From positions 1,364,001 through 1,428,000 of the forward strand of contig JAKUDP010000008.1 in NCBI GenBank assembly GCA_022570795.1: 64,000 bases of DNA, read 5' to 3'. The first letter of the stretch is position 1. Each line of letters opens with the position of its first letter. The DNA comes from Sphaerulina vaccinii. Lineage: Eukaryota > Ascomycota > Dothideomycetes > Mycosphaerellales > Mycosphaerellaceae. Below the pieces are notes generated by a model. That model did no database searches. It had not been told where the DNA came from and saw only the letters and a list, made by a program, of their open reading frames with translations. The translations under genes and the position numbers were made by a program. Below are positions 53,666 through 64,000 of this stretch, piece by piece.

Positions 53666-55543
53666 TCACTGTGCACTCTCCATCAACTCACAAACAGCGT
53701 GAAACACAGCTCTCGCCCTCTCATCCTTCTGCAAAGCTTCATTAGCCCCCGTTCTGCCTCCATTTCTTCGCCCCAATCGATCAGAGTGCCATCTGATCTT
53801 CTCTTTCTTCAAAACATCCACCAATTGCTGGATCTGTTGCGGCGAAGCACTCCCCTTATCGAAACCCACTTCAACCCTTCCTGTCGCAGGATTCTGCTTG
53901 TACTGCGGAGATAAACCTACCACTCCCAGAAAGAAAGCCTGAGCATTTGCCTGCATGACTGTTTCCTCAGACCAAGATCCAACATGAGTACTGACATGCG
54001 GGGCCCAGATAGAATCACGAGCTGCGAGACCGCCTGTATGGAGACCTCGAGCTGGGTATGGGACATCTGGAGAAGTGGAAGGCAGAGCCTTCCATCTCTC
54101 GTCATAAGTCGCGAAGAGTCTTTTAGCTTCATCTGGTCTAAGCACTGTAGCAGGTGGCTGCGGAGGGGCCGTTCGTCGTAGGGGGCGGGCGAAGTTTGTG
54201 GGATTACCGCCATTCGAAGCTGTGTATGAGTGTTGGACGTGCGGGTGAGAATGCCCGCCTGTGCTATATCTTGTGCGTTTCTGAGGTCCGCCCGGCATGG
54301 CGAAGAAGCCGAAGTGTGCGTCTTCTGCTGAAGGTCGAGTCTGCTCGAAGAAGTGGTCGAATGGATCGAATGGCATGGCATGTACGCCGTGTAGGTTCTG
54401 GAAAGCTTTTATCACTGGATCTGGGTGGGGAGGAAAGCCTGGAAAGCCATGTTGAGAGAAAGGGTGGAAGAACTGTTCATGCATGTTGCGAGACGACTGA
54501 GAGTGTCTAGGCTGTGAACGTGGTGGCTCGTGAGACTTCTGGCGAGGTGGCATTCCTGGTCGCTGGTGAGAACCTTGACGAGGCGGCATCTCTGGTCGTG
54601 CATTCCTCATCTGACGTGCTTTTACTTCATTGAGTTCACTCTGTGCCGTCGCCAGTGTCTTCTCGTGCTCTTTCAGCTCATCGATGATACGCTGCAAATA
54701 TGAGGAGCTGATGTTGGCCTGCTTGGAAGCATGAGCGAGCTTCTGCTTGCAGCCTCGAACGTTCCTTCTTTCCTGCTCGACAGCATTCTCCAACGCTTCG
54801 ATCATGTTCGCCTCCAGTGTACTTTGATGTTGGGAACGAGGACGTGATTTGCTGTGCGTATATTCTGGTTCGGAGTCTGTTGAATCGTGATAGTCAACCT
54901 CGATGAACTCTGGTGGCCGTTCTTTCGGCTGCTCCCAGACAGGCTGCCTAGTGCCTGCTGGATGAGTGCTGTGTCTGCGAGATGCTCTCACAGGCGGCGG
55001 CCTATCCTCTTCAGACGATCGCTCACGGCTGCTAGAGCTGTCCTCGCGGCGGTGTTGCTTGACATCTGCAAGTCTGTCTTTCAATCTTCCGAAGATAGAC
55101 TTGGGTCGTGTTCTTCGATTAGGTGCGAAATTATCACTCTCGTAGGCCAGATCGGGATCGTAGTTATCGTTCGGAGTATCGATATGGCCTCGACGTCGGC
55201 TGCCTTGACCTAAGCCATTGTCTCCAATGACAGTGTGTTGTGGATGCATTGCTAGTGTGTTCTCCAACAGACCACCAAACGCACTTCCGAGCAGTCCAAA
55301 GGGCGTACTTCTTGAAGCATGATGTCGATGCGATGACATAAATGGGTCGAAATTGAATGGCCCGTTCGCTGTGCCAGAAAAAGCCCCAAAACTCAAACCT
55401 GGTGTCGCGTATGTCGTAGAATCGACTGTGTAGTGGACGCCGTTAGATGTCCAGGATCGCGTGCTGCGCTGAGGGTGATTAAGTGACATTGCTGGTCGTC
55501 CTCGCGAGCCTTCACGTGCGTCATTGCCAAATGGCATCGCCAT
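53666..55543 (-). CDS. uncharacterised protein with coiled coil and DnaJ-like C-terminal helix pair, 625 aa
   Basis: Single exon, starting at the ATG 55543. The N-terminal 260 residues are disordered and charged (NRRTRPKSIFGRLKDRLADV, SSSSRERSSEEDRPPP). A coiled coil follows (about 265-335: ENAVEQERRNVRGCKQKLAH, then LQRIIDELKEHEKTLATAQS), then a Pro/Arg/His-rich segment. The last 100 residues read like the end of a J-type module: QQLVDVLKKEKIRWHSDRLG, then DERARAVFHAVCELMES. This resembles fungal proteins with a 'RWHPDK' line but with WHSDR, so the canonical HPD tripeptide that activates Hsp70 is altered. No membrane segment. Function unknown. Confidence 0.7.
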   Translation of the reverse strand: MAMPFGNDAREGSRGRPAMSLNHPQRSTRSWTSNGVHYTVDSTTYATPGLSFGAFSGTANGPFNFDPFMSSHRHHASRSTPFGLLGSAFGGLLENTLAMHPQHTVIGDNGLGQGSRRRGHIDTPNDNYDPDLAYESDNFAPNRRTRPKSIFGRLKDRLADVKQHRREDSSSSRERSSEEDRPPPVRASRRHSTHPAGTRQPVWEQPKERPPEFIEVDYHDSTDSEPEYTHSKSRPRSQHQSTLEANMIEALENAVEQERRNVRGCKQKLAHASKQANISSSYLQRIIDELKEHEKTLATAQSELNEVKARQMRNARPEMPPRQGSHQRPGMPPRQKSHEPPRSQPRHSQSSRNMHEQFFHPFSQHGFPGFPPHPDPVIKAFQNLHGVHAMPFDPFDHFFEQTRPSAEDAHFGFFAMPGGPQKRTRYSTGGHSHPHVQHSYTASNGGNPTNFARPLRRTAPPQPPATVLRPDEAKRLFATYDERWKALPSTSPDVPYPARGLHTGGLAARDSIWAPHVSTHVGSWSEETVMQANAQAFFLGVVGLSPQYKQNPATGRVEVGFDKGSASPQQIQQLVDVLKKEKIRWHSDRLGRRNGGRTGANEALQKDERARAVFHAVCELMESAQ

Positions 55544-56372
55544 GGTTCGCCTTGTGATCTTCAATCTAAGAAGGTGCAGCTATGCAGGTTCGGTCCAAGA
55601 TTGTCCAAATATTGTATACCGTGACTCGCCTGCAAATCGTGACGTTTACTGGCCAGACTTCGACTTCACGGCCAGATATTGATTTGTGCACAGCTTTCGT
55701 TCTATCTGGGCACCGTTATCCGCCTTTTCGCACAGGTATCCTAGTTGCAATCAAATAGCAGCCTGATAAAATCTTGTTTGAAGCTGGATTGGAGCAGATG
55801 CTTGCATGCTTTCGGACACCCAGACGGTGCTGTCACCAGGGTTCCAAGTAAACAATGAGGCAAAGTTGACGTTCGATATTCGCAACGTGCTCCGGGCGTA
55901 GGTGAGGTGCAGTCTTCCGACGTCACATCGCAAGTTTCAGGTTGTCTGTAGAGGTGCTGTGCAGCCTCGTCTTGAGGTGAAGCTCCAATTGGCTGTGCAC
56001 TGTGCCACACAGGTTGTTTGTCTGCGGGCGTTGAACCCCAATCAGGGTTGCAGATGCCCAAGAGTCAGGTGCTGCGCTGCGGCTTCCCGATGGAGCTCGG
56101 CTGTCAAATGTCGTCGATCGGTGTCACGACAACCATTAAGTTAGAAGTGATGAAGTCGAAGAAGTGAGCGTGAAGGATTAGATAGAAGTGAGCAGTGTAA
56201 CATTGTGTGATGGATCACGAGAGAGCTGACTGGCCGACAAGGTGAGGTGCAAAGAAGTGGGGTTATCCTGGTATTGACAGGCAGGAGCCACAGCTTGCGT
56301 AACTTGCACAGAAACCAGGAAGATCATGGAATGCGGGAGCTTTCGATGCTCCTATATGTACAGATCTATTGT
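55544..56372. other. intergenic, 0.8 kb
   Basis: Contains overlapping cysteine-containing ORFs on the minus strand (55741-56061, no ATG, and 55751-55933), neither supported by start or splice signals. Confidence 0.4.
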
Positions 56373-58272
56373 TCAGTCCTTTTCGGTCTCCTTCTGGCCA
56401 GGTCGAAGAGGTGCCAGTCTCACAGTAGGCGCTTCACCCACATGCTCAAGTCCTGTGCCATCGCGAGAGAAGTTCTTGGCTACTTCATATGCGCTACGCA
56501 AGCAGTCGTTGACGCCTACACCAGACATCCAGTTCCCTGCAACGCGCAGGCGACCCTTGTATGAGTTCCAGATACTGTTGTGGGCATTCTTGAGCCTCTG
56601 CTCGTGGCCTACAGTGTACTGTGGTATACAGTCCTTCTGGAAATTGACCTGCGATGCCTCTGGCTCCTCTTTGATGACAAGGTGGCGTTCGAGGACAGAC
56701 CTCGCCAAAGCGACGCCTTCTTGTTCGTCCGGGAATGAAGGCCAGTCGTCCCACCAGTGTCCACCGAGCATGACAGTGACCTTGGTACCTCGAGCCTTGA
56801 CACTATCCTGCATGTTTGGTGTATCTGGCATATTGTACCAGGAGAAGTCGTTCACGTTGATGATCTGACCAGAGTCGCGGGCAGCTTTGAGCTCGTCGAC
56901 AGTGAGATGGTTCCAGTTCTTGTGATCGACATCGCTCGGTGATGGCGAATAAGCAGTATCGAAGACAACACCCAATGCGCGCTCTGGATTCTGCTCGAAT
57001 GGCGTTGCTCGCGGTATAAGGTAGCCAAACCCAGGCTCGTGCAGATCTGGTGTGCGGAAGTATAGATTGACAGTCATCACGTTCACTGTAGGAACGTGTC
57101 CGACAAGTTTGGTCCCGGCTGCCTTGTTCAAATGATCTGGCGACAAGCAAGATATGATGTGGCTGTGCTTTGAAATGTCTGCCGAGCCAGCTGTGGTGAG
57201 CTCAATTCCTGTATTGCCGTCGGACTGCTTGATTGACTCGACGGCTGTGTTCGTTTTGAACTCCACTCGTCCAGTCTCGAAGAGCTTCGCGTGCAATTTT
57301 TCAGCAAACATGCCGAGGCCGTCCTTGAATGTGAAGACGGAGTTGTCCTTCAACGTGCCTTTGAGCAGCGGATCCCATGAAAAGTCCTTCATATCCTGCA
57401 AGAAGTCCGCTTCTCGTTTTGTCATCTCAAGGCCTTCTGTTCTTGCCTTCATCATTCCGAGAAATACACTGCCATGTAGACCCTCTGCTCGCCATGGAAC
57501 AGGAAACAGACTCTTTGCAGACAGCTTATAGACATCACCTGCATAGATGCCGTGAATGACAGCACTTAGGATGTTATCAACCATAGTCTTGCTGAAGCGG
57601 CGTGAGAAGAACTCGGCAATGCTCTCATCCTGTATGCTAGGATCTCGTGGGTTGTTGAAGAACTCTTTGATTCCACTCCATACAGCAGTTTCGAACACTG
57701 GCTCTCTCGCCAAGCTCCATATGTTCTCTGCCAGGCCAAATGACGGGTGTGGCATGCGCACGAGATGGTCGGGATAGTAGAGGAAGCGACTACGCGCGGC
57801 AGGTGAGGTCTTCTGAGTGAAGATGGCATCTTTGGCCAAGTCTAGCTCTTGCATCTAACGCCCATCAGCCACCATACACACACACTGGAGCTTCGAGCTG
57901 CCGTACCAATTTCGCCGCTAAGACTCCATTCGCCTGCGGTCGCAATGTACGAGGACCAGCTTCGAACAACACGTTGCCGCCCTCGACAGGCACGCGCTTC
58001 GACTCCAGCCATCCTCCTACGCGGTCTTTCGCCTCGTACAGCGTGATCTTTGCATTGGGATGCTGCTTATTGAGAAAGTAGGCGCTGGCCAGACCAGTGA
58101 TGCCGCCACCAAGGATCCCAACATCGTGCGAATGACTAGCAGCAGCCGAATAGTCTCGACTCTTGTTGCCCTCGTGAGACGGGAGGAATGGTGTCGTTGG
58201 TGGAGTATATGCTCGTGTGCGCCATGCAGAGGATGCTAGCCTATGTGCACATGAGGGACGGGTATGGACCAT
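56373..58272 (-). CDS. HEM14: protoporphyrinogen oxidase, haem biosynthesis
   Basis: Oxidises protoporphyrinogen IX to protoporphyrin IX at the mitochondrial inner membrane, the penultimate haem step. Two exons (58272-57907, 57854-56373; 52-nt intron, phase 0) give 615 aa from the ATG at 58272. An in-frame ATG pair at 58356/58353 could add 28 residues. The N-terminus (MVHTRPSCAHRLASSAWRTR) resembles a mitochondrial presequence. The FAD-binding motif is DVGILGGGITGLASAYFL, continued by EAKDRVGGWLES. PPOX segments include GIYAGDVYKLSAKSLFP, FTFKDGLGMFAEKL, FGYLIPRATPFEQNPERALG and the C-terminal FAD contact VAGNWMSGVGVNDCLRSAYE. Intact. Confidence 0.93.
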
Positions 58273-59415
58273 TGCCGCATTGCTATCTTCCAGCAATCCT
58301 GAGCAGAGTGTGCTGTTCAATGGGCGATGCTGTTCGATGTCACAACAAAGCATCATCACTTCTCCAGCTAAACGAAGCCGAGCTAGTACACTTCGACAGG
58401 GACCGAGCTATTTTCCTATACCGATGCCGCCCGCACTTTGTGTGTATCCACAAGTCAAACCACACATAACAACATACGAGCGTCGTGCTCAGCGGTCACA
58501 CTGAACATTGAAAGGGGATATCAAACAGACCGGTGTCGAGGAGTCAAGGCCGCGACAGCATGTATGGTCGAAAGTCATGCCGTGCTGACAGAGCCACATC
58601 ATTTACTGGGTCAAAGAGACCTCCTGCAGTCACCGAAGACCGCCTTTATGATAGTGGGCACAACCGTGGAGTACCCTCCGCAGCCAGTCAGAGGGCAGCT
58701 TCTCCTTCACGTCGACGGTGAACCTGCTGCACAAGTGCATCCTTCAGCGTGGCTCCTCATCCTTCGATATGCAGCCCAGAAGCTGGGCCAGCATTATGAC
58801 TGAGTCTCGACAGGGCCGATGATGTGCGGCTGAGAAATGCGATTCCACCTTCTTCCATTACGGCCACGGTGATGAAACAGAGTTCCGGTCAGTGAGGTGT
58901 AAGGCGTGCGTGACAAGACTACGCCACTCTCGGGGGCAGAGAGCTGGGCTGTGATGTGTTCTGCATGCATGCTTGTCCACAGGACTGCCTGCTTCAAACA
59001 AACTCCGCTGACAGACGTCCGCCTCGTCGTCGTAACGCCGAATTGCGACCTTTGCACTGTTTGACTTTATACCTCTCCCAATCCATCGTCTGCTCCTCAT
59101 CGTGGCGCTCTTAGACCCGACCTTGTTCGTCGCTGTTGGTATATTCTAGGGTATGCTCTAGAGTAGAAACAGCTTGCGAACAGCCTTTGAGCCCTTTCGA
59201 CGCGAAGGAATTGTTAGCAGTATTAGCAGCGCTCCACCACCACCAACACATGAGCTTCACTGCCCGTGGCGCTGCTTAGAGCTCGCGCAACGACCACCCA
59301 CGTGTGCCCCCCAAAGCCTGGCTGGACTACTGGCAGGTCAGCCGTGTAGCGGACCTGCAACCGAGAGAGATAGCCAGAGAGATACAGAATCTCGAAAGTG
59401 CCCGCGACCCAGGGC
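58273..59415. other. divergent promoter region of HEM14 and the regulator gene
   Basis: 1.1 kb between two divergent start codons. Short ORFs only. No recognisable RNA gene or defined motif. Confidence 0.5.
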
Positions 59416-61651
59416 ATGACCACCATGACTGTGCCCGTCGAGTCTGATATGCGTGAAAAAGAGTCGGGAAGCAGTAATTGGTACACGGGAGTCGACCTGG
59501 AATGGCGTCCGTCCCCACCACCCTCATCGCACACATCACAAACCAATGGCCATGGACACCACGGGAGTAATGGGGGCAGCATCAGCAGCAACAGTAATGG
59601 GGTGAATGGAAGTCGCAAGAGGAGTTGGGAAGATGCGGCGACACCTGTGCAGGAGGCGATACCCGATGTGAACTGGAACAGCGACTTGGAACTGCTGCCA
59701 GACCTCGACATAAATCCTCATTTTGGGACAATCTCGCACAATGGAGGCTCAAGTGTTACGCTTGACAACTCAGAGGATGGCGTGGAAGAAATACCGCGAA
59801 CGAAGATGCAGACGGGCTGTATTCCCTGCTTGTAGGTGAATCGTGAGAGCTAGAACTGTGTGTGTGTTCTGATCTAACACTTTTCAGAATGAAAGGTCTC
59901 AAATGCGATCTAAGCAATCCAGGTTGCAAGAGAGCAATGTCGGACGACTGGGCGCTGAATGCAGGGACGAGATCTGGAGACGACGACGACAACAACATCT
60001 TCTATCCTGACTCGTTGACCGTGTTTCGACCAGACATGAAGTGGCGGAGAAGCTGGCGTGAACGACACTGCCTCAACTTCTTCGTCAACTTCAGCGCACC
60101 GCAAATGGCTGGTTTCTTCGACTCTGCTTTCTGGCAACGTATGGTCATCCAGACGTCCTACCATGAGCCCGCGATTCGACATGCGATTACTGCTATTGGA
60201 GCTCTGCACGAATGCATAATGCAACGCGCTTTCGCAGATGATAAGCAGAAAGCCAAAGCGATGGAGTTCGCTTTGAACCAGTGTAACAAGGCCATCACTT
60301 GCTTGACTGCAGATGAAGGCTACGACTACGATCCAAACAGGCGGCGGATACCAAGTTCACGGCTAGCGCTGACCACGTGCGTGCTATTCACTTGTTTCGA
60401 GGCAATGCAGGGTCGATGCGACAGTGCTGTCAACCATGCGCTGCAAGGAAGGCGCTTACTGCAGGCTACTGGTCGTGCAGCCATTACCACGATGTCTCCC
60501 AGCGAGGAAGACGATATCGAGCAAATGCGACCCTTAGTGGAACGTCTAGAAGTGCAAGCGACTGCTCTGCTCGACAAAGGCAGGCGACCAGAGATTGACA
60601 CATCTGGGCAGACTCCTCCACTACCACCTATCGACTTCATCTTCAGCCTGGAACATGCCCACAACACGCTTCACACCGCGTTAAACAGCGTCATGCGATT
60701 CATGCAAGGCTTCCATCCCACTGCACCACGCGATCATATTGCTGTGACGATGGCCGAGAAGTACCTTCGCTACGCTCCGTGGTTTTCGCAGTGGGAACAG
60801 GCGTTCACCGCATTCCTGTCGGATCAACGAGACTTCATGTCCAACATGGATCTCAAGCGTGCAATGGTACTCAAGGCAAACCACCTGGTCGGTACCATGC
60901 TGGCATCGGTCGATCAATCAGCAGGCCCGGTTGCTTACGATGCTTACGAAGCAGAGTTCAGAGCCATTGTTGACTTGGCACGAGAAGTCCTAGCATCGTT
61001 CTCATGCCCTCCACTGCCGACCCTGTCTGGACCGAACTCAGGAACACCATATCTGTCGTTCTCACTGTGGGTTACAGACCCGTTGTGGATGGCTATATCA
61101 CGCTGTCGCAACCCGACTATTCGACAATCTGCTTTCACATTGCTTTCGCGTAATCCACGGCAAGAAGGTATTTGGCATGCTGGACCACAGCTGCCCAATT
61201 CGAGTCAGTACATGAGAAGAGTTGAGTCTAGCTCGACGAGCAGACCAACGGAAACTGTAAGAGGCTCTCATCAACCCTCCACGAACGAAGAATCAAGTCG
61301 GCTAAAGTCTGTCAGTCACGAGCCGGATCGAGATGATCAAATGACAACACGCAACTCCGAGATTGGCAGTTCAGCTGGATGGGCTGATCTGCGAGATCAA
61401 ATCAACGAGTGGACTGAAGGCAAGTCACATTGTGCGAAGTTCTCCCTAACAGTAGCTGACATTGTATATTGTAGAGAGCACTACTGGCTTCGTCCAGAGC
61501 GAATGGTTGTCGCGAGGCGTAGGTCAAGTCCTTGAGTGCGCTTGAGAACCTGCTAACAAGTGTAGGGCAACAATCGCGAAACTCGTCGATACAAGTCGCA
61601 TTGCAAAGGCAGATGTTGCATTCCTACTCTAGAAGAGGTCAGGCCAGATAG
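59416..61651 (+). CDS. fungal zinc-cluster-type transcription regulator with incomplete Zn2Cys6 motif
   Basis: Four exons (59416-59831, 59888-61423, 61475-61518, 61566-61651; introns 56, 51 and 47 nt) give 693 aa. The first intron splits the zinc cluster: TGCIPCL joins MKGLKCDLSNPGCKR, giving C-x2-C-x6-C-x6-C. The expected last two cysteines (C-x2-C-x6-C) are not in frame; the sequence continues AMSDDWALNAGTRSG. The rest matches the usual architecture: WRERHCLNFFVNFSAPQMAG, FWQRMVIQTSYHEPAIRHAI and a middle homology region to about 560. A Ser/Thr-rich linker and a short basic tail follow. The regulatory domain looks functional; DNA binding by a canonical cluster is doubtful. It is divergent from HEM14. 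Confidence 0.8.
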
Positions 61652-62017
61652 ACAAGATCCCGGTGATCCAGTCTTCGTTACCGAAGGTGCGCGCAAGCGT
61701 TTGTCACAGTGAGACGCCATAGTTGCTGACCTTTATAGGCACGGCAGTAGCAGCCTGGGAGATCGCCAGCTCGGCCTATTCGCCTACGACCTTGACTAAT
61801 GCATCGCGCGACAGCTGTGTTTGCTCTTCCGGCTGTTTATGCCTGTCGAAGCGGGTGCGACACGAATAACCATCATACGAATTGCCACGTCTTAGTGAAG
61901 GCGTTGCACAGCAGCTGCTGTGCGAGCTTTCGCTACGAGCGCACGGCACATTTGACATACGAGCAAACCATCATGGAGCCCGGCTGAATTAGTGAAAGAA
62001 AGCTCACATCAACTATC
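61652..62017. other. intergenic, 0.37 kb
   Basis: Regulator 3' flank and promoter of the next gene. Nothing distinct. Confidence 0.5.
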
Positions 62018-62989
62018 ATGGATCCATTCTTCGGTATGGACACGCTGTTCGGTGCTATGAACATGAACACACCCTCACGCAGCACTCCCGACCCAAGCAA
62101 CCCAGCATCACGAAGAGCCTGGTCTCGCCGACGAGCACAGAACGCGCGGAATCCATTCGATCTCTTTTCACACCCGGACGCGAACCTGGCAGACATCATG
62201 CGAGGTCAATACTATGATCAGGAACCCTACGGAACGTCCAGAATTGAGGAAGTGGACGATTATGATGAGGCGAGCAGGTCACAAAGACCTCGCTCTGACT
62301 ATCGCCCTGAATACCCACCAACGCCCCAACTCGGCTGTCGGCCGCCAGTGCGCCTTTCCGATATGCAGTTGCGAGGACCTACATTCGCAGTCGCCGCACG
62401 GGCAATGCATGCTGCACTAGTCTGCGCGAACCAGGAGTGTCGCAGCATCGAGACGTCCTTCGAATCGCAGACGCGCCAAATTCTAAGCTGGCTGCCAGCT
62501 GCTTATTTCAACTCGCTCTGGATGATCAGACTGAGCTGGAACGGCCGCTCGGAGAACTCTCCAACCAGCATCGGCACAGCTACCCGATCATGCTCATCTG
62601 AAGTGACTACATTCGACGGCGTTGTACAACGCTTCAACACAGCGCTCGCTGCAATTAAGACTTGTGCGCCGCCCGACAGAACGAGCACACGACTACCGCT
62701 TGGCTGGGAAATCCTTGGAAGTACAATGCGGAAACTTCATATCTCTCTCGAAGCAATTGAGGAACTTTTAATTCTCATTAAGACTCAACGCGATAGGATG
62801 CCTCTTCTGCTACATGAAATAGGCTCTGCTCAACATTTGCTGGAGAGCGTAAGAGAAGTGTGGGAAACATCTACGAAAGCGGGCAAGAGACCCTCGGATA
62901 CGAACGCATCATCTTCTACACAACAACAACAACCACGACACAGTAGTAGCGAATGGCCCGGTTTCGAACGATTTGACTATGACATATAG
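62018..62989 (+). CDS. hypothetical protein, 323 aa
   Basis: Single exon with an ATG in good context. The N-terminal 110 residues are polar and Arg/Asp/Pro-rich, probably disordered (SRRAWSRRRAQNARNPFDLF, EEVDDYDEASRSQRPRSD). The central and C-terminal parts are predominantly helical (RGPTFAVAARAMHAALVCAN, RKLHISLEAIEELLILIKTQ, HEIGSAQHLLESVREVWE) and end in a Gln-run and an acidic tail. No signal peptide, membrane helix or recognised domain. Its stop codon lies 35 bp from that of the MOSC gene on the other strand. Confidence 0.6.
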   Translation: MDPFFGMDTLFGAMNMNTPSRSTPDPSNPASRRAWSRRRAQNARNPFDLFSHPDANLADIMRGQYYDQEPYGTSRIEEVDDYDEASRSQRPRSDYRPEYPPTPQLGCRPPVRLSDMQLRGPTFAVAARAMHAALVCANQECRSIETSFESQTRQILSWLPAAYFNSLWMIRLSWNGRSENSPTSIGTATRSCSSEVTTFDGVVQRFNTALAAIKTCAPPDRTSTRLPLGWEILGSTMRKLHISLEAIEELLILIKTQRDRMPLLLHEIGSAQHLLESVREVWETSTKAGKRPSDTNASSSTQQQQPRHSSSEWPGFERFDYDI

Positions 62990-63024
62990 ATGTATGGACA
63001 AACAAGCAAAAACTAAAAACTTTG

Positions 63025-64000
63025 CTACGATGATGATGATAAGGTATTGAGACCTTCCCAATCTGTGAATGAAGTCATTGAAAGTTAGCTCAGTTTAGAT
63101 ACCCAGCTCAATATCAAAGAGGCGAAAAGAATATGAAAAGAACTTACCAAATTTACTCCTCTCTTCATTCCTCCTCGTAACTTCCACTTCCTCCCCAACG
63201 CGAATCGTATGTCCCTCACTATCCTTATGCAAGAAAGAATATCTTCCAAAAATCGGAGAATATTTCACTCCAGGATCTACTCGACGATCTTTTTGTAATT
63301 TCTTCAATAATTTTCCGCTCTCACCGCCGGCTGTCGCTGCACCTGTGGCGTAATCGATATTGATAGATTTACAGCGTCCGCAGTTATGGATACATTCGAT
63401 TTTGGTCTTCCCGGAGATGGTGATTTGTGACCAGTAATCTTCATCCCAAGCTTCTGAGGCTCCGGAGACTATGATGTTAGGTCGGAATTTTATGATATCT
63501 AGTTGTGAAGCTTCTTCGGGTGGTAAACGGGATGCAACGTCTTCCATTGATTTTGATGAGGCGATGAGGTAGGGTGCACAGTCGTTGAAGGTGAGGAGTT
63601 GTTCGTCTTTCGTTCTTCCATCACCTAGTAAAGAGGAGAACCAGCCACCATTGCTATTCTTGCTGGATGGTTGTCGAATTATGTTTGGCGACGAGGACAT
63701 CAGAACTGGACGATAGTGTGGACCGAGATAGACTAGAATGACTTCTATTCCGTAGCACGAGGAGAACCAGTCGTTGTATTGTTGTTGCATTTTATAGGCT
63801 TTTGTTGGAGAGCCGTGCATGGTTACATCGACGACTTCGAGATCGTCTGTGAATGGCGAGAGGGGGAAGTCCAGGGATTTGTGTTCTTTGTTGGGTGGCT
63901 TGTAGGTGATTGTGAGGATTCCGGCAGAGGTGTCGATGCTTGGGAAGAAGAGGACACTTTGTGGGTAGTGTGCTACTGCGATGTTTTTGTATGTTATCTG
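63025..64000 (-). CDS. MOSC-domain protein (mARC-like molybdenum cofactor enzyme), N-terminus outside window
   Basis: Exon 64000-63148 is joined by an 85-nt intron (GTAAGT donor, CACAG acceptor, CTAAC branch) to a 38-nt last exon, 63062-63025. Together they give 296 residues open at the window edge. The beta-barrel MOSC N-terminal domain is represented by ITYKNIAVAHYPQSVLFFPS and following. The MOSC core includes KFRPNIIVSGASEAWDEDYW, the Cys-containing CIHNCGRCKSINIDYATGA and KYSPIFGRYSFLHKDSEGHT. The spliced end FDWEGLNTLSSSS restores the family's terminal F-D-W-P/E-G-L motif; unspliced, the frame ends in unrelated residues. Homologues transfer electrons to or from N-hydroxylated substrates using molybdenum cofactor. 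Confidence 0.87.

Noticed and set aside
55741..56061. 106-codon cysteine-containing minus-strand ORF
   Set aside because: Begins with TTG, has no upstream in-frame ATG or acceptor site, and shows no domain.

Overview
This is a nuclear genome window from a filamentous ascomycete. Short spliceosomal introns (about 47-160 nt) with CTAAC/CTGAC-type branch points sit in most genes. The gene set is typically fungal: a UBR1 N-recognin, an LTE1-type RasGEF, an ISC1 phospholipase C, a COMPASS WD40 subunit, Zn2Cys6 regulators, a Dal5-type MFS carrier and a GH93 exo-arabinanase. The overall style (small secreted cysteine-rich proteins, GH93, many F-box/regulator genes) suggests Dothideomycetes, possibly a plant-associated one. 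That placement is inference; no species can be named from the window alone.

Layout. 1-10 kb: a truncated Zn2Cys6 regulator (-), a doubtful 111-aa gene (-), a secreted S10 carboxypeptidase (+), a broken 2EXR-like fragment (-), a flotillin (-), an unknown PPxY protein (+), the PYM Mago-binding factor (-) and the tiny four-exon QCR9 gene (+). 10-25 kb: the 2219-aa UBR1 (+), an MFS transporter (+), a single-pass Ser/Thr-rich membrane protein (-) ending 12 bp from it, a GH93 enzyme (-), an unexplained ORF in frame behind the SWD3 stop, and SWD3 (-). 25-38 kb: RPL27 (+), an Egghead-like glycosyltransferase (+), an F-box protein (-), a 3.4-kb gene-poor stretch with a PAP2-like relic, a Myb-like protein (+) and ISC1 (+). 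38-49 kb: LTE1 (-), then a gene-poor stretch with three small predicted secreted proteins, two of them cysteine-rich, all on the minus strand, followed by an FAD monooxygenase broken by a 13-bp tandem duplication. 51-64 kb: a metallo-beta-lactamase-fold enzyme (+), a CinA-like protein (-), a DnaJ-like C-terminal protein (-), HEM14 (-), a second Zn2Cys6-type regulator with an incomplete zinc cluster (+), an unknown protein (+) and a truncated MOSC-domain protein (-).

Most genes are unrelated housekeeping loci, and there is no biosynthetic cluster. The part most likely to hold undescribed biology is 44-49.4 kb: small secreted proteins in sparse DNA next to a recently disrupted enzyme gene. Coordinates of multi-exon genes span start codon to stop codon; exon limits are given in the evidence and were derived by hand from splice sites and reading-frame continuity.
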